DNA from: Janthinobacterium sp.
GTDB taxonomy: Bacteria; Pseudomonadota; Gammaproteobacteria; Burkholderiales; Burkholderiaceae_D
Reading direction: 5' to 3'
DNA length: 64,000 nt
Assembly: GCA_003133225.1 (NCBI GenBank)
Contig: PKWL01000041.1
Location: 124,151 to 188,150 of the forward strand
Shown: positions 48,980 through 59,708 of the stretch, one piece after another
Numbering within the stretch: position 1 is the stretch's first letter
How the letters are laid out: each line of letters begins with the position of its first letter
Made by a program: the position numbers and the translations under genes
The notes under the pieces: generated by a model
What the model was told of the DNA's origin: nothing
Databases searched by the model: none
Seen by the model: the letters and a program-made list of their open reading frames with translations, nothing else

Positions 48980-49666
48980 CTAGTCGCGGCTGCCGCCACC
49001 CAAGCCCAGCAGGGCCAGCAGGTTGACGAAAATGTTGTAGACGTCGAGATAGATGCGCAAGGTGGCACTGATGTAGTTGGTCTCGCCGCCGTTGACGATT
49101 TGCTGCACGTCGAACAGGATGTAGGCCGAGAAAATCGCCACGGCCATCACCGAGACCACGATCGACAGCGCCGATAGACCTAGGAAAATGTTGGCGAGCG
49201 AGGCCAGTATGAGCACGATGACCCCGGCGAACAGCCACTTGCCCAGGGCCGAAAAATCACGCTTGGAGACCGTGGCGACGCTGGCCATGACGGCCAGGAT
49301 GCTGGCCGTGCCGCCAAAAGCGGTCATGATCAAAGTGCCGCCGTTGGAAAAACCCAGCGTGCGGGTCAAAATCGGCGTCAGCATGAGGCCCATGAAGAAA
49401 GTGAAGGCGAGCAAAATCGCCACCCCGGCGCTGGAGTCCTTGGTTTTTTCGATCGCAAAAATGAAGCCAAAGGCAATTGCCATGAATAGCAACATGCCCA
49501 TGCCGCCGCCCATCATGGGCAAATGCAGCTGCACCCCGACGAAGGCACCGAGCACGGTGGGAATCATGGACAGGGCCAGCAACCAATAGGTATTGCGCAG
49601 CACGCGATGGCGCACCAACTGGGTATTGCCCAACATGTCATAGGTTTGTTGGATGTTTTGGTTCAT
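48980..49666 (-). CDS. Bax inhibitor-1 / YccA family integral membrane protein
   Basis: A 228-residue inner-membrane protein with seven hydrophobic segments. It begins MNQNIQQTYDMLGNTQ and shows family landmarks such as LRNTYWLLALSMIPTVLGAF and the C-terminal AYILFDVQQIVNGGETNYIS with the conserved aspartate implicated in pH-dependent ion leak. In E. coli YccA modulates FtsH proteolysis; here hflK/hflC, FtsH partners, are encoded 12 kb away. The ATG at 49666 has a GGAGG site five bases upstream. Confidence 0.92.
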   Translation of the reverse strand: MNQNIQQTYDMLGNTQLVRHRVLRNTYWLLALSMIPTVLGAFVGVQLHLPMMGGGMGMLLFMAIAFGFIFAIEKTKDSSAGVAILLAFTFFMGLMLTPILTRTLGFSNGGTLIMTAFGGTASILAVMASVATVSKRDFSALGKWLFAGVIVLILASLANIFLGLSALSIVVSVMAVAIFSAYILFDVQQIVNGGETNYISATLRIYLDVYNIFVNLLALLGLGGGSRD

Positions 49667-49897
49667 AATGCCTCCGGTAGATTGGTTCAAGATCCCGCTA
49701 GCCAAAAGCATAGCATGTCTATGGAAAATCACAAAAAATCCCGCTTAAGTCTGGCTTAAACGTCATGATAAAATTGCCAGCGCAAGGCTGGAATGGCCAT
49801 GTTTTCGGGAATCTGGGGTGTTGTATGATAGAATAAAAGGTTGATTGAGTCATCATTTTTGAGTCTTAAACCTTTCTTTTTATTGGAGTTTTTACAA

Positions 49898-50323
49898 ATG
49901 GCAATCGAACGCACCCTGTCGATCATCAAACCAGACGCAGTTGCAAAAAACGTCATCGGGCAAATCTATAGCCGTTTCGAAGGCGCTCGCTTGAAGATCA
50001 TCGCGGCCCGCATGCTGCACCTGTCGCGCGCCGAAGCCGAAGGCTTCTACGCCGTGCACGCTGGCCGCCCGTTTTTCAAGGACTTGGTCGAATTCATGAT
50101 CTCCGGACCCGTCATGGTGCAAGCCCTGGAAGGCGAGAATGCGATCGCCACCCATCGTGACTTGATGGGCGCGACCGATCCGAAGAAGGCAGAAAAAGGC
50201 ACCATTCGCGCCGATTTTGCCGATTCGATCGACGCTAATGCGGTCCACGGTTCCGATGCCGCTGAAACCGCTGCCGTTGAAATCGCCTATTTCTTTCCAA
50301 CGCTAAACGTGTATTCCCGGTAA
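49898..50323 (+). CDS. ndk: nucleoside diphosphate kinase
   Basis: A 141-residue enzyme equilibrating NTP and dNTP pools by a phospho-histidine relay. It starts [20 protein letters not shown] and has the active-site histidine in [20 protein letters not shown]. Length and ends match the family. Ribosome site TTGGAG lies upstream of the ATG, and a strong terminator follows 30 bp after the stop. Confidence 0.97.
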   Translation: MAIERTLSIIKPDAVAKNVIGQIYSRFEGARLKIIAARMLHLSRAEAEGFYAVHAGRPFFKDLVEFMISGPVMVQALEGENAIATHRDLMGATDPKKAEKGTIRADFADSIDANAVHGSDAAETAAVEIAYFFPTLNVYSR

Positions 50324-50353
50324 TTACCATCGCTCAGCCTTAAAGCACAAAAG

Positions 50354-50385
50354 CCGTTCGCCCGAGCCGGGTGAACGGAATTTTT
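50354..50385 (+). terminator. intrinsic terminator after ndk
   Basis: CCGTTCGCCC (50354-50363) pairs with GGGTGAACGG (50369-50378), one G-T pair, 5-nt loop, followed by AATTTTT (to 50385). It separates ndk from rlmN, whose start lies only 14 bp further on. Confidence 0.85.
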
Positions 50386-50398
50386 ACCATAGAAGAAC

Positions 50399-51571
50399 AT
50401 GATGACGACGCTCACCAATTTGCTGGACTTCGATCCCGCGCAACTCGTCGCTTATTGCGCCCAGTTGGGTGAGAAGCCGTTCCGAGCTAAGCAGTTGCAG
50501 CGCTGGATACACCAGTTCGGCGCCTCCGATTTTGCGGCCATGACCGACCTTGCCAAGTCGCTGCGCGACAAGCTCGCCACGCGCGCCGTGGTGCGCTCGC
50601 CGTCCGTCATTAGCGACCATGTCTCGAGCGATGGCACGCGCAAGTGGTTGCTCGATGTCGGTCAAGGCAATGCCGTCGAGACGGTGTTCATTCCTGAGGA
50701 CAATCGCGGCACTCTCTGTATTTCGACCCAGGCCGGTTGCGCCGTCAACTGCCGCTTTTGTTCGACCGGCAAGCAGGGCTTCAACCGCAATTTGACGGTG
50801 GCAGAGATTATCGGCCAGCTGTGGATGGCGGAATTTGAATTGCGCAAAAGCTCGGGCATCGAAGCGGGCCCGAAAGGCGAGCGCCAAATTACCAATGTGG
50901 TGATGATGGGAATGGGCGAGCCGCTCTTGAATTTTGACGCGACCGTCACCGCGCTCAAGCTGATGCTAGACGATAACGCCTACGGCCTGTCGCGCCGGCG
51001 CGTAACTTTGTCGACTTCGGGCGTGGTGCCGATGATAGACAAGCTGGCGCAGGAAGTGCCGGTGGCGCTGGCTGTATCGCTGCACGCGTCCAACGATGTT
51101 TTGCGCGACAGCGTGGTTCCACTCAACAAGAAATACCCGCTGGCCGAATTGATGGCTGCGTGTCGGCGCTATTTGGCGTTCGCGCCGCGCGACTTCATCA
51201 CGTTTGAATATTGCATGCTCGATGGCGTCAACGACAGCGATTTGCAGGCGCGCGAACTGGTGGCGCTGGTGCGCCACCCTGAACTGGGCGTGCCCTGCAA
51301 AATCAACCTCATCCCGTTCAATCCGTTCCTGGAATCGGGTCTGCGGCGTTCGAAAAATCCCCGCATCAAGGCGTTCGCTCAGATCTTGATGGATGCCGGC
51401 ATCGTGACTACCGTGCGCAAAACGCGCGGCGACGATATCGACGCCGCCTGTGGCCAGCTGGCCGGCGAAGTGCAGGACCGCACGCGGGTGCAGCAGCGGA
51501 TGGAAAAAATGGTTGAGTATCAACAGAAGTTCGGCGCTAACTTCGGCAAATTCGTCGAGATCCATTCATGA
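50399..51571 (+). CDS. rlmN: dual-specificity 23S rRNA/tRNA adenine-C2 methyltransferase
   Basis: A 390-residue radical-AdoMet enzyme making m2A2503 in 23S rRNA and m2A37 in some tRNAs. The cluster motif is [19 protein letters not shown] (CxxxCxxC). The two catalytic cysteines are the one in [10 protein letters not shown] near the C-terminus and one in the [12 protein letters not shown]-containing core region. Adjacent ATGs at 50399 and 50402 both fit. Its stop overlaps the pilW-like ATG (ATGA), opening the conserved rlmN-to-der operon. Confidence 0.96.
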   Translation: MMTTLTNLLDFDPAQLVAYCAQLGEKPFRAKQLQRWIHQFGASDFAAMTDLAKSLRDKLATRAVVRSPSVISDHVSSDGTRKWLLDVGQGNAVETVFIPEDNRGTLCISTQAGCAVNCRFCSTGKQGFNRNLTVAEIIGQLWMAEFELRKSSGIEAGPKGERQITNVVMMGMGEPLLNFDATVTALKLMLDDNAYGLSRRRVTLSTSGVVPMIDKLAQEVPVALAVSLHASNDVLRDSVVPLNKKYPLAELMAACRRYLAFAPRDFITFEYCMLDGVNDSDLQARELVALVRHPELGVPCKINLIPFNPFLESGLRRSKNPRIKAFAQILMDAGIVTTVRKTRGDDIDAACGQLAGEVQDRTRVQQRMEKMVEYQQKFGANFGKFVEIHS

Positions 51572-52374
51572 TGGGCTTCGCTCGGCGCTACTGCCCCGCA
51601 TTGGCCGCGTGCTGCCTTGCCGCTGTGCTGGGCGCTTGCGCCTCGGGCCGCGGCGGCAACGCCGAACTGGCGACCAGCTCGGAACAGACCCCGGGCCAAA
51701 AGCGGGCCGCGATCCGCCTGCAGTTGGCCAGCGGGTATTATGAGCAGGGCCAGCTGAAAGTGGCGCTCGACGAAGTCAAACAGGCGGTGCAGGCAGAACC
51801 CGACAATGCTGAAGCCTACGGCATGGGGGCGCTGATCTATATGCGCTTGGGCCAGCCGGCGCTGGCCGAAGAAAATTTTTTGCGGGCCCTAAAATTGGCG
51901 CCGCAGAATGCGGATCTGAGCAATAATTACGGCTCGTTTTTGTGCCAGGACGGGCGCGCCGCCCAGTCAATACCCTATTTTGATGCGGCCCTGAAAAGCC
52001 GCGCCTACGATTCGCCCGCCAAGGCATTGAATAATGCGGGCGCATGCAGCTTGAAAATCAAGGACAATGCGGGCGCCGAACGTTATTTGTTGCGGGCGCT
52101 GCAGATTAACCCGGATCAGCCGGTGACCAACGCCAATCTGGCGCGGGTCTATTATGAGCGGCGCAACTATGTGCAGGCCGGTGTTTTTATCTCACGGCTT
52201 CGCAAAACGGCAAAAATGGAGAGCCTGACGGCCGACGTGCTGTGGCTTGCGATTAAAGTGCAGCATAAGTTAGGGGATGCCGGCACGGAGGCCGGTTGGG
52301 TGACGCAGTTGCGACGCCACCATTCCGGCTCGCCCGAGTATGCTGCTTATGAACGTGGGGCGTTTGATGAGTGA
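51568..52374 (+). CDS. pilW: type IV pilus biogenesis/stability lipoprotein PilW (PilF), TPR
   Basis: A 268-residue outer-membrane lipoprotein: signal with lipobox AVLGACASG (Cys24), then six TPR-like helical repeats (for example [60 protein letters not shown]). PilF/PilW escorts the PilQ secretin to the outer membrane. The location between rlmN and rodZ is the same as in many proteobacteria. ATG overlaps the rlmN stop. Confidence 0.92.
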   Translation: MMGFARRYCPALAACCLAAVLGACASGRGGNAELATSSEQTPGQKRAAIRLQLASGYYEQGQLKVALDEVKQAVQAEPDNAEAYGMGALIYMRLGQPALAEENFLRALKLAPQNADLSNNYGSFLCQDGRAAQSIPYFDAALKSRAYDSPAKALNNAGACSLKIKDNAGAERYLLRALQINPDQPVTNANLARVYYERRNYVQAGVFISRLRKTAKMESLTADVLWLAIKVQHKLGDAGTEAGWVTQLRRHHSGSPEYAAYERGAFDE

Positions 52375-52387
52375 GACAGGGATACCA

Positions 52388-53311
52388 ATGAATTCAGAAT
52401 GGGCAGAACCGCCGCAGCCTCAGGGCAACTTGGGCTTGGCCGGCGCACAATTAAAAGCCCAGCGCGAAAAATTGGGCTGGAGCGTCGACCAGTTGGCCGA
52501 TAAGCTCAAGCTGGCGCCGCGCCAGGTGGTCGGGCTGGAAGAAGGCGATGCTGCGGCCTTGCCCAACATGGCAGTGGTGCGCGGCTTTATCCGCGCTTAC
52601 GCCAAGGTGGTCAAGCTCGATGCCGCGCCGCTGGTGGCGATGATTGAAGTCAATCCGCCGAGCGCGACCGCGCAGCCAGCGCGGCGCGAGATTTCCGCCC
52701 GCTTTTCGGAAGCGCGTTTTCCGTCCCTGACGCAGCGCTCGTCCCGGTCCAAGGGCTGGATCGTCGCGGCCGGGATGGTGGTGGCCGCGGCGGCGCTGGG
52801 CGCATACAAGCTGGGTTTCATTTCGCCGTCCCTGTTGCTGCGTGTCGACAAGGCCGGCAACACATCGCTCACGCCCGCGGCGTTGCTCGCGCCCGGCTCC
52901 GCGCCGCAAGACACGGCGCTCGCCAAGCCGGGCCAGGAAGTGGTGCCGTTGCAGTCGCCATTGACACCGACGGCACCATCGGTGCCGCTGATCTCGGTGC
53001 CGCCGTCCGCCGCTAGCGCGCGCGCGGCCGCCGCGCCGGACGTGGTGGCGCCGGCGGCCACGGTGCCGTCCGCCAGCAATGTTCTGGTGTTGGTCGCGCA
53101 CGAGGATTCATGGGTTGAGCTGCGCCGCGTCGGCGCCACACCGCTGATTGCGCGCATCGTCAAGGCCGGCAGCACCGAGACCTTCAAGGTCACCGAACCG
53201 ATGCTCTTGATCGTTGGCAAGCCGGCCGGTGTGGAAGTGAGCCTGCGCGGGGCGCCGCTTGAACTGCCGCCGGCGGCGGACGGCAAATCGACCCGGGTAA
53301 ATATCAAATAA
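52388..53311 (+). CDS. rodZ: RodZ-like helix-turn-helix membrane protein
   Basis: About 307 residues. An N-terminal Xre-type helix-turn-helix ([20 protein letters not shown] to about residue 80), a basic juxtamembrane stretch, one membrane helix ([20 protein letters not shown]), a Pro/Ala/Ser-rich periplasmic linker, and a C-terminal DUF4115 beta domain ([20 protein letters not shown] onward). RodZ links MreB to the elongation machinery. The ATG at 52388 has AGGG six bases upstream; the ATG at 52367, overlapping the pilW end, is an alternative. Confidence 0.88.
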   Translation: MNSEWAEPPQPQGNLGLAGAQLKAQREKLGWSVDQLADKLKLAPRQVVGLEEGDAAALPNMAVVRGFIRAYAKVVKLDAAPLVAMIEVNPPSATAQPARREISARFSEARFPSLTQRSSRSKGWIVAAGMVVAAAALGAYKLGFISPSLLLRVDKAGNTSLTPAALLAPGSAPQDTALAKPGQEVVPLQSPLTPTAPSVPLISVPPSAASARAAAAPDVVAPAATVPSASNVLVLVAHEDSWVELRRVGATPLIARIVKAGSTETFKVTEPMLLIVGKPAGVEVSLRGAPLELPPAADGKSTRVNIK

Positions 53312-53312
53312 T

Positions 53313-54584
53313 ATGCTTTCTTCGAATGACGCAATCGTCTCCGGTCCCTGGCGCCGGCGTGACAGCCAGCGGGTTCTCATCGCGCATGGACAGCACCAGA
53401 TTCATGTGGGCGGGGGCGCCCCCGTGGTCGTGCAATCGATGACCAATACCGATACGGCGGACGCGATTGGCACCGCGATTCAAGTCAAGGAACTGGCGCG
53501 CGCCGGCTCCGAATTGGTGCGCTTGACCGTCGACCGGCCAGAAGCGGCGGCGGCCGTGCCGTACATCCGCGAGCAGCTCGACAAGATGGGCATCGAGGTG
53601 CCGCTGGTGGGCGACTTCCATTACAATGGCCACACCTTGCTAGGCGACTATCCCGCGTGCGCGCGCGCGCTCTCGAAATACCGTATCAACCCGGGCAACG
53701 TGGGCCAGGGCGCCAAGCGCGACACGCAGTTCGCGCAAATGATCGAAGTGGCGCTCAAGTACGACAAGCCGGTGCGCATCGGCGTCAACTGGGGCAGCCT
53801 CGATCAAGCCCTGCTGGCGCGCCTGATGGACCAGAACGCCGCCCGGACGGCGCCATTGAGTGCGCCGTCCGTGATGTACGAAGCACTGGTGAGCTCGGCC
53901 ATTGAAAGCGCGGCCCGCGCCGAAGAGCTGGGACTGGGCCGTGACCGCATCATCTTGTCTTGCAAGGTGTCGGGCGTGCAGGACTTGATCGCCGTGTACC
54001 GTGCTCTTGGGCGCCGCTGCGAGTATGCGCTCCACCTCGGCCTGACCGAGGCCGGCATGGGCAGCAAGGGCATCGTTGCCTCCAGCGCCGCGCTGTCGGT
54101 GCTGCTGCAAGAGGGCATCGGCGACACCATTCGTATTTCGCTCACGCCGGAACCGGGCGGCGAGCGCACCAGGGAAGTGGTGGTGGGACAGGAAATTTTG
54201 CAAACCATGGGCCTGCGCAAGTTCGCGCCGATGGTGATTGCCTGCCCAGGCTGCGGGCGTACGACCTCGACCACGTTCCAGGAACTGGCCGACAAAATAC
54301 AGAGCTATCTGCGGGCTCAGATGCCGCAATGGAAGCTGGCCTATCCGGGCGTCGAAGGCATGAACGTGGCCGTGATGGGTTGCATCGTCAACGGCCCGGG
54401 CGAATCGAAACATGCCAACATCGGCATCAGCTTGCCGGGCACAGGCGAGTCGCCGGCGGCGCCCGTTTTTGTCGACGGCCAAAAAACGGTGACTTTGCGC
54501 GGCGACCATATTGTCGAGCAGTTCGAGGCCATCGTGCTAGCGTACGTCAAGAGCCACTATGGCCAGCACAGTGTCACCATTTGA
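53313..54584 (+). CDS. ispG: 4-hydroxy-3-methylbut-2-en-1-yl diphosphate synthase (ferredoxin/flavodoxin)
   Basis: A 423-residue iron-sulfur enzyme of the MEP isoprenoid pathway. The TIM-barrel part has [20 protein letters not shown] and [13 protein letters not shown]; the C-terminal ferredoxin-reductase-like part supplies the three cluster cysteines in [19 protein letters not shown] and [17 protein letters not shown]. The insert present in plant-type enzymes is lacking. It begins one base after the rodZ stop codon. Confidence 0.96.
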   Translation: MLSSNDAIVSGPWRRRDSQRVLIAHGQHQIHVGGGAPVVVQSMTNTDTADAIGTAIQVKELARAGSELVRLTVDRPEAAAAVPYIREQLDKMGIEVPLVGDFHYNGHTLLGDYPACARALSKYRINPGNVGQGAKRDTQFAQMIEVALKYDKPVRIGVNWGSLDQALLARLMDQNAARTAPLSAPSVMYEALVSSAIESAARAEELGLGRDRIILSCKVSGVQDLIAVYRALGRRCEYALHLGLTEAGMGSKGIVASSAALSVLLQEGIGDTIRISLTPEPGGERTREVVVGQEILQTMGLRKFAPMVIACPGCGRTTSTTFQELADKIQSYLRAQMPQWKLAYPGVEGMNVAVMGCIVNGPGESKHANIGISLPGTGESPAAPVFVDGQKTVTLRGDHIVEQFEAIVLAYVKSHYGQHSVTI

Positions 54585-54610
54585 ATTTCAAGTTAGAATT
54601 GAAGAACACC

Positions 54611-55948
54611 ATGCCAGAAAACAAAAAACCGGAAAAAATCTACGCCGTTAAGGGCATGAACGATATTCTGCCAGCCGATGCGCCTTTGTGGGAACTGTTC
54701 GAAAACACGGCCCAATCGGTCCTGCAGAGCTACGGCTTCCAGCAAATTCGCACCCCGCTCGTGGAAGAGACCAAGCTGTTCGCGCGCGCCATCGGCGCCG
54801 TCACCGATATTGTTGAAAAGGAAATGTATTCCTTCACCGATGCCATGAATGGCGACCAGCTGACGTTGCGCCCGGAAGGGACGGCCGGCGTGGTGCGTGC
54901 GGTGCTCGAGCACAACTTGGTCTACGATGGCCCGAAACGCCTATGGTACAAAGGGCAGATGTTCCGCCACGAGCGCCCGCAGCGCGGTCGTTACCGCCAG
55001 TTTTACCAGTTCGGCGCGGAAGCGGTCGGCTTCAAGGGACCCGACATCGATGCTGAAATGATCTTGCTATGCCGTCGCCTGTGGGATGACCTGGGCTTAG
55101 AGAACATTCGCCTGGAACTCAATTCGATCGGCGACGCGGCCGAACGGGGCCGCCATCGCACCGATCTGATCGCCTATTTTGAAGCGCATGACGACGTGCT
55201 CGACGCGGAGGCGAAACGCCGTTTGCATACGAATCCGCTGCGCATCCTCGATACCAAAAATCCGTTCATGCAAGACTTGGTCAATCGCGCGCCCAAGCTG
55301 CTCGACTATCTGGAAGCGGAATCGCTGGAGCATTTTGAAGGCGTGCAGAAAGTGTTGCGGCACAACAATATCCCCTATACGATCAACCCCCGTCTGGTGC
55401 GCGGGATCGATTATTACAACCGCACGGTGTTTGAGTGGATCAGTGATGAACTGGGCGCTCAAGGCACGGTATGCGCCGGCGGCCGTTACGATCCCCTCAT
55501 CGAAATGTTTGGCGGCAAACCGACGCCGGCGGTCGGTTTCGCGATGGGCATCGAGCGTTTGATCGAGCTGATGAAGGCGGCCGGCGAACCGGACGCGCCG
55601 AACCAGTGCGACGTCTATCTCGTGCATCAAGGCGAAGCCGCGCAGTTGCAGGCGTTTGTGCTGGCCGAGCGGATTCGCGATGCGGGCCTAGATGTCGTAC
55701 TCCATTGTTCTGCCAGCAGCGCTGGCGCCAGCTTCAAGACACAGATGAAAAAGGCCGATGGCAGCGGCGCCGCATTTGCCGTGATCCTCGGCGAGGACGA
55801 GGTCCGCGAGCATGTCGCCACGGTCAAGGCGCTACGCTCGCCTGAGCCCGGCCAGCAGCAAAACACGGTGCCGTTCGACGCCGTCGTCGACTATTTGGTC
55901 GACCAGATCGTCGGCGCCGACCACGACCACGTGCATTACCACCATTGA
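54611..55948 (+). CDS. hisS: histidyl-tRNA synthetase
   Basis: A 445-residue class II synthetase. Motif 2 appears in [20 protein letters not shown], the histidine-A loop in [17 protein letters not shown], motif 3 in [13 protein letters not shown], and a C-terminal anticodon-binding domain from about 335. The tail is His/Asp-rich ([11 protein letters not shown]), unusual for the family and possibly metal-binding. A HisS paralogue, hisZ, begins at 63315. Confidence 0.96.
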   Translation: MPENKKPEKIYAVKGMNDILPADAPLWELFENTAQSVLQSYGFQQIRTPLVEETKLFARAIGAVTDIVEKEMYSFTDAMNGDQLTLRPEGTAGVVRAVLEHNLVYDGPKRLWYKGQMFRHERPQRGRYRQFYQFGAEAVGFKGPDIDAEMILLCRRLWDDLGLENIRLELNSIGDAAERGRHRTDLIAYFEAHDDVLDAEAKRRLHTNPLRILDTKNPFMQDLVNRAPKLLDYLEAESLEHFEGVQKVLRHNNIPYTINPRLVRGIDYYNRTVFEWISDELGAQGTVCAGGRYDPLIEMFGGKPTPAVGFAMGIERLIELMKAAGEPDAPNQCDVYLVHQGEAAQLQAFVLAERIRDAGLDVVLHCSASSAGASFKTQMKKADGSGAAFAVILGEDEVREHVATVKALRSPEPGQQQNTVPFDAVVDYLVDQIVGADHDHVHYHH

Positions 55949-55996
55949 TTTTTTATCATCCAGCGCGACCCCTTAACCATTACAACTATTATCCTC

Positions 55997-56650
55997 ATGG
56001 CATACGATCTCGAAGAACAAGAACAGCTAGCTACCCTCAAGGCGTGGTGGAATCAGTATGGCAACCTGACATCGTGGGTGTTGATCACGGCGCTGCTCGC
56101 CTACACCGGCTGGACCGGATGGAATTACTATCAGCGCACCCAATCGAATCAGGCGTCGCAGCTGTACGACCAATTGCAAGGCGACATGGCGGCGAAAGAC
56201 GACGCCAAGGTGCAGCGTGACGCGGCCAGCATGGAAAGTCGCTACGGCAGCACGGCGTACGCCCAGATGAGCGCACTGGCGGCGGCGAAAAGCGCGTTTG
56301 AGGGGAACGATTTGAAAACGGCCAAAGTCCAGCTGCAGTGGACCATAGACCATGGCAGCGAGGCCTACGCGGCCATTGCCAAATTGCGCCTGGCAGGGGT
56401 ACTGCTCGACGAAAAGGCTTACAACGAAGCGTTAAGCGTGCTCGCCGGTGACACCTTGCCGCAGTTTGCCGGCGCCGTAGCCGAGCGCAAGGGGGACATC
56501 TTGCTAGCGCAAGACAAAATGGCCGAGGCCCGTGCCGCCTATCAGGCAGCGCTGGCGACCACGGACAAGAAAAATCCCGGGCGTCAGCTAATCGAGTTGA
56601 AGCTGGAAGCGGTGGGCGCTGGCGCGGCGGCGCAAAAACCTGCGGCCTAA
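55997..56650 (+). CDS. YfgM-like tetratricopeptide membrane protein
   Basis: A 217-residue protein with a cytosolic N-terminus (MAYDLEEQEQLATLKAWWN), one membrane helix (LTSWVLITALLAYTGWTGW) and a periplasmic TPR domain (YAQMSALAAAKSAFEGNDLK, ADAR-like helices to the end). This is the YfgM/TPR_21 family, an ancillary SecYEG component linked to periplasmic chaperones and, in E. coli, to RcsB stress control. It stands between hisS and bamB as in E. coli. Confidence 0.9.
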   Translation: MAYDLEEQEQLATLKAWWNQYGNLTSWVLITALLAYTGWTGWNYYQRTQSNQASQLYDQLQGDMAAKDDAKVQRDAASMESRYGSTAYAQMSALAAAKSAFEGNDLKTAKVQLQWTIDHGSEAYAAIAKLRLAGVLLDEKAYNEALSVLAGDTLPQFAGAVAERKGDILLAQDKMAEARAAYQAALATTDKKNPGRQLIELKLEAVGAGAAAQKPAA

Positions 56651-56789
56651 GAGGACGTTTTGCAGTGAGGCCCCGACGGTTTTGGTGCCGGTTGGGGCCG
56701 TGTCTTCTGTAATTTGGCAGGCTGCGGGCGAGCCGGCCCTGCTCCTTGCCCGCTCACTCCATTTAATCAGTAAAGATCAAGGTACCCCT

Positions 56790-57944
56790 ATGCGCATGAC
56801 CGAACAGCTTGTTGGATTGAGTTTGCTGGCCCTGATGGCCGGCTGCAGTACCATGAAGTCGTTGAATCCGTTTTCGGCGAAAGAGAGCAAGACGCCGCCG
56901 GCCGCGCTGGCAGAATTTAAACCGAGCCTGGCCGTACGCACCGTCTGGAAACAATCGATCGGCAAGTCTGGCGCCTACGTTTTTTCGCCTGCGCTGGCCG
57001 ACAACAGCCTGTTCGTGGCCGCCGCCGACGGCGCCTTAGCGCGCCTAGACGCTGCTTCCGGGCGGACGATTTGGAGCATCAAAGCCGGCTCCGAGCTGAC
57101 GGCCGGTGTCGGCAGCGATGGCAGCGTCGTCGCCGTGGGGGCGGCCAAGGGCGGGATCTTGGCCTTTGATGGCGCCGGCAAGCTGTTGTGGAAAGGGCAG
57201 GCATCGAGCGAAATTCTGTCGTCGCCCGTCGTGGGCCAAGATGTGGTGGTGGTGCGCAGCGTCGATAACCGTATTACCGCGTTCGATGCGAAAACCGGCA
57301 CTAAAAAATGGACCGTGCTGCGCACCACCCCGGCTTTGACACTGCGCAACGCGCCGGGCATGACCATTAGCGGCAGCAACGTGTACGTGGCGCAGCCGGG
57401 CGGCAAATTGCTGGCCCTGACACTGGGCGCCGGCTTGCCGCGCTGGGAAATTGCGGTCGGCGAACCGCGCGGCGCGACCGAATTGGAGCGGGTCACCGAC
57501 ATCGCCGGCACGCCGGTGGTGTTTGACCAAGACGTGTGCGCCGTGTCCTACCAGGGCCGGGTCGGCTGCTACGACGCGGCCACGGGCGCGACCCGCTGGA
57601 CCAAGGAACAGTCGTCTGATGTCGGCGTCGCGGTCGATCAGCGCTTCGTGTTTGCCGTCGACGAAAAGAGCGCGCTCACGGCGTTTAGCCGCGACGGCGG
57701 ACAAAGCGCCTGGAAAAACGACAAGCTCGCTTACCGCCGCTTGTCGACCCCGGTCTCCTACGAGCGCGCGGTCGCTGTCGGCGACTATCAAGGTTACATC
57801 CACTTCCTGTCACGGGAAGATGGGGCATTTATAGGTCGGATCAGCACCGACGGCAGTCCGATCATTTCGGTTCCCGTCATCGCTGGCTCGAATTTGATTT
57901 TCCAAACGCAATCAGGGACAGTGACCGCTCTCGCGGTCGAGTAA
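56790..57944 (+). CDS. bamB: outer membrane protein assembly factor BamB
   Basis: A 384-residue lipoprotein (lipobox [11 protein letters not shown], Cys19) forming an eight-bladed PQQ-type beta-propeller; repeats such as [35 protein letters not shown] and [14 protein letters not shown] are visible. It supports BamA in folding outer-membrane proteins. The ATG at 56790 has AAGG seven bases upstream. A GGCCCC/GGGGCC hairpin lies in the 140-bp spacer before it, which could separate it from yfgM. der follows after 4 bp. Confidence 0.94.
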   Translation: MRMTEQLVGLSLLALMAGCSTMKSLNPFSAKESKTPPAALAEFKPSLAVRTVWKQSIGKSGAYVFSPALADNSLFVAAADGALARLDAASGRTIWSIKAGSELTAGVGSDGSVVAVGAAKGGILAFDGAGKLLWKGQASSEILSSPVVGQDVVVVRSVDNRITAFDAKTGTKKWTVLRTTPALTLRNAPGMTISGSNVYVAQPGGKLLALTLGAGLPRWEIAVGEPRGATELERVTDIAGTPVVFDQDVCAVSYQGRVGCYDAATGATRWTKEQSSDVGVAVDQRFVFAVDEKSALTAFSRDGGQSAWKNDKLAYRRLSTPVSYERAVAVGDYQGYIHFLSREDGAFIGRISTDGSPIISVPVIAGSNLIFQTQSGTVTALAVE

Positions 57945-57948
57945 CAAA

Positions 57949-59286
57949 ATGAAGCCGGTAATCGCACTTGTAGGTCGACCCAATGTTGGGAAATCGACTT
58001 TATTTAATCGCTTGACCCGCTCGCGCGATGCGCTGGTGGCCGACTTGCCCGGACTGACGCGCGATCGTCACTACGGCGAAGGTCGCGTCGGCGAACGCCC
58101 TTTCCTCGTCATCGACACGGGCGGGTTCGAGCCCGTCGCGAAGGAAGGCATCATGCACCAGATGGCACTGCAGACCAAGCAGGCCGTCGCCGAGGCGGAC
58201 GTGGTCGTGTTCATCGTCGATGGCCGCCAAGGCTTGACGCCGCACGACAAGACCATCACCGACTTCCTGCGCAAGAGCGGACGCCCGGTACTGCTGGTGG
58301 TCAACAAGACCGAAGGCATGCGTTACACGGCCGTCGTCTCCGAATTTTATGAACTGGGCATGGGCGACCCGTATGCGATCTCGTCGGCCCATGGCGACGG
58401 CGTGACCGACCTGGTGGAAGTGGCGCTCGACCTGGCTTTTTCCCAGCGTCCGCCGCAAGAAGACGAGCTCGATCCGGTGGCGCGCGGCATCAAGATCGCC
58501 ATCGTTGGGCGCCCGAATGTGGGCAAGTCGACGCTGGTCAACACGCTCTTGGGCGAAGAGCGTGTGATCGCGTTTGATATGCCGGGCACGACGCGCGACT
58601 CGATCGAGATCCCGTTCGAGCGCGACGGCCAGCTCTACACGCTGATCGACACGGCCGGCATTCGCCGGCGCGGCAAGGTGTTCGAGACGATCGAAAAATT
58701 CTCGGTGGTGAAAACGCTGCAATCGATCTCGGAAGCGAACGTGGTGCTGTTGCTGCTCGATGCGCAGCAAGATATTTCCGAGCAGGACGCGCACATTGCC
58801 GGCTTCGTGCTCGAGACAGGCCGCGCTCTCGTCGTGGCGGTCAACAAATGGGACGGCTTGCAGTCGGACCAGCGCGACGAAATCAAGATCGACATTGACC
58901 GCAAACTCGATTTTTTGTCTTTTGCCAAAACCCACTTCATCTCGGCGCTGAAGGGGACCAACATCGGCCCGCTCATGAAGTCGATCGATGCGGCATACGC
59001 GGCCGCCATGTGCGACCTGTCGACGCCGAAGTTGACGCGGGCTTTGATTGAAGCGGTCGAAAAGCAGGAGCCGCGCCGCAAGGGCTCGATTCGGCCGAAG
59101 CTGCGCTATGCTCATCAGGGCGGCATGAATCCTCCCATCATCGTCATTCACGGCAACGCCTTGGACGCGGTCGGCGAACCGTACAAGCGCTACCTGGAAA
59201 AGCATTTCCGCGACACCTTCGCGCTGGTCGGCACGCCGCTGCGCATTGAATTTCGCATGGGCAAGAATCCATTTGCCAAGAAATAG
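57949..59286 (+). CDS. der: ribosome biogenesis GTPase Der (EngA)
   Basis: A 445-residue double-GTPase for 50S subunit assembly. First G domain: [35 protein letters not shown]. Second: [44 protein letters not shown]-like C-terminal domain (from about 355) ends KNPFAKK. Start ATG is 4 bp after bamB. No obvious terminator in the 140-bp gap to hfq. Confidence 0.97.
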   Translation: MKPVIALVGRPNVGKSTLFNRLTRSRDALVADLPGLTRDRHYGEGRVGERPFLVIDTGGFEPVAKEGIMHQMALQTKQAVAEADVVVFIVDGRQGLTPHDKTITDFLRKSGRPVLLVVNKTEGMRYTAVVSEFYELGMGDPYAISSAHGDGVTDLVEVALDLAFSQRPPQEDELDPVARGIKIAIVGRPNVGKSTLVNTLLGEERVIAFDMPGTTRDSIEIPFERDGQLYTLIDTAGIRRRGKVFETIEKFSVVKTLQSISEANVVLLLLDAQQDISEQDAHIAGFVLETGRALVVAVNKWDGLQSDQRDEIKIDIDRKLDFLSFAKTHFISALKGTNIGPLMKSIDAAYAAAMCDLSTPKLTRALIEAVEKQEPRRKGSIRPKLRYAHQGGMNPPIIVIHGNALDAVGEPYKRYLEKHFRDTFALVGTPLRIEFRMGKNPFAKK

Positions 59287-59426
59287 TCGCGCTCGGGGCA
59301 ACAGACAATGCGAAAACAGGTTACAGTAGCTTACGAGCATCATTGTCTTGCCGAAGTCGTGTTTCAGCACTTGAAATCACGCGAGTCGCCTCCAATTCCT
59401 AACTACAACATCATCACGGAGCTGTT

Positions 59427-59666
59427 ATGAGCAACAACAAAGGGCAACTGTTACAAGACCCATTCCTCAATGCATTGCGCAAAGAGCATGTGCCAGTGTC
59501 GATCTACCTGGTCAACGGCATCAAGCTGCAAGGGCATATCGAATCGTTCGATCAATACGTCGTTTTGCTGCGCAACACGGTCACGCAAATGGTATACAAA
59601 CACGCGATCTCGACTGTGGTGCCAGCGCGCGCCGTCAACCTCAACCTTGAAGTCGAAGCGGAATAA
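59427..59666 (+). CDS. hfq: RNA chaperone Hfq
   Basis: A 79-residue Sm-fold protein forming hexamers that pair small RNAs with mRNAs. Sm1: [20 protein letters not shown] and [20 protein letters not shown]; Sm2: [14 protein letters not shown], including the KH pair of the proximal face. A short acidic C-tail (NLNLEVEAE) replaces the long E. coli tail, as usual in betaproteobacteria. GGAG lies five bases before the ATG. Confidence 0.97.
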   Translation: MSNNKGQLLQDPFLNALRKEHVPVSIYLVNGIKLQGHIESFDQYVVLLRNTVTQMVYKHAISTVVPARAVNLNLEVEAE

Positions 59667-59708
59667 GGCCTTGCGCCACCCCTTTGTGCCAAGCTGCCTG
59701 AGCGTCGT

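Noticed and set aside
53640-54509. Minus-strand frame opposite ispG
   Set aside because: Same antisense-shadow pattern; ispG has all its cluster cysteines in the forward frame.
58000-59370. Long open frame (about 456 codons) on the minus strand opposite der
   Set aside because: It mirrors der in the antisense frame typical of GC-rich codon bias; no domain, no ribosome site, and der itself is unmistakable.
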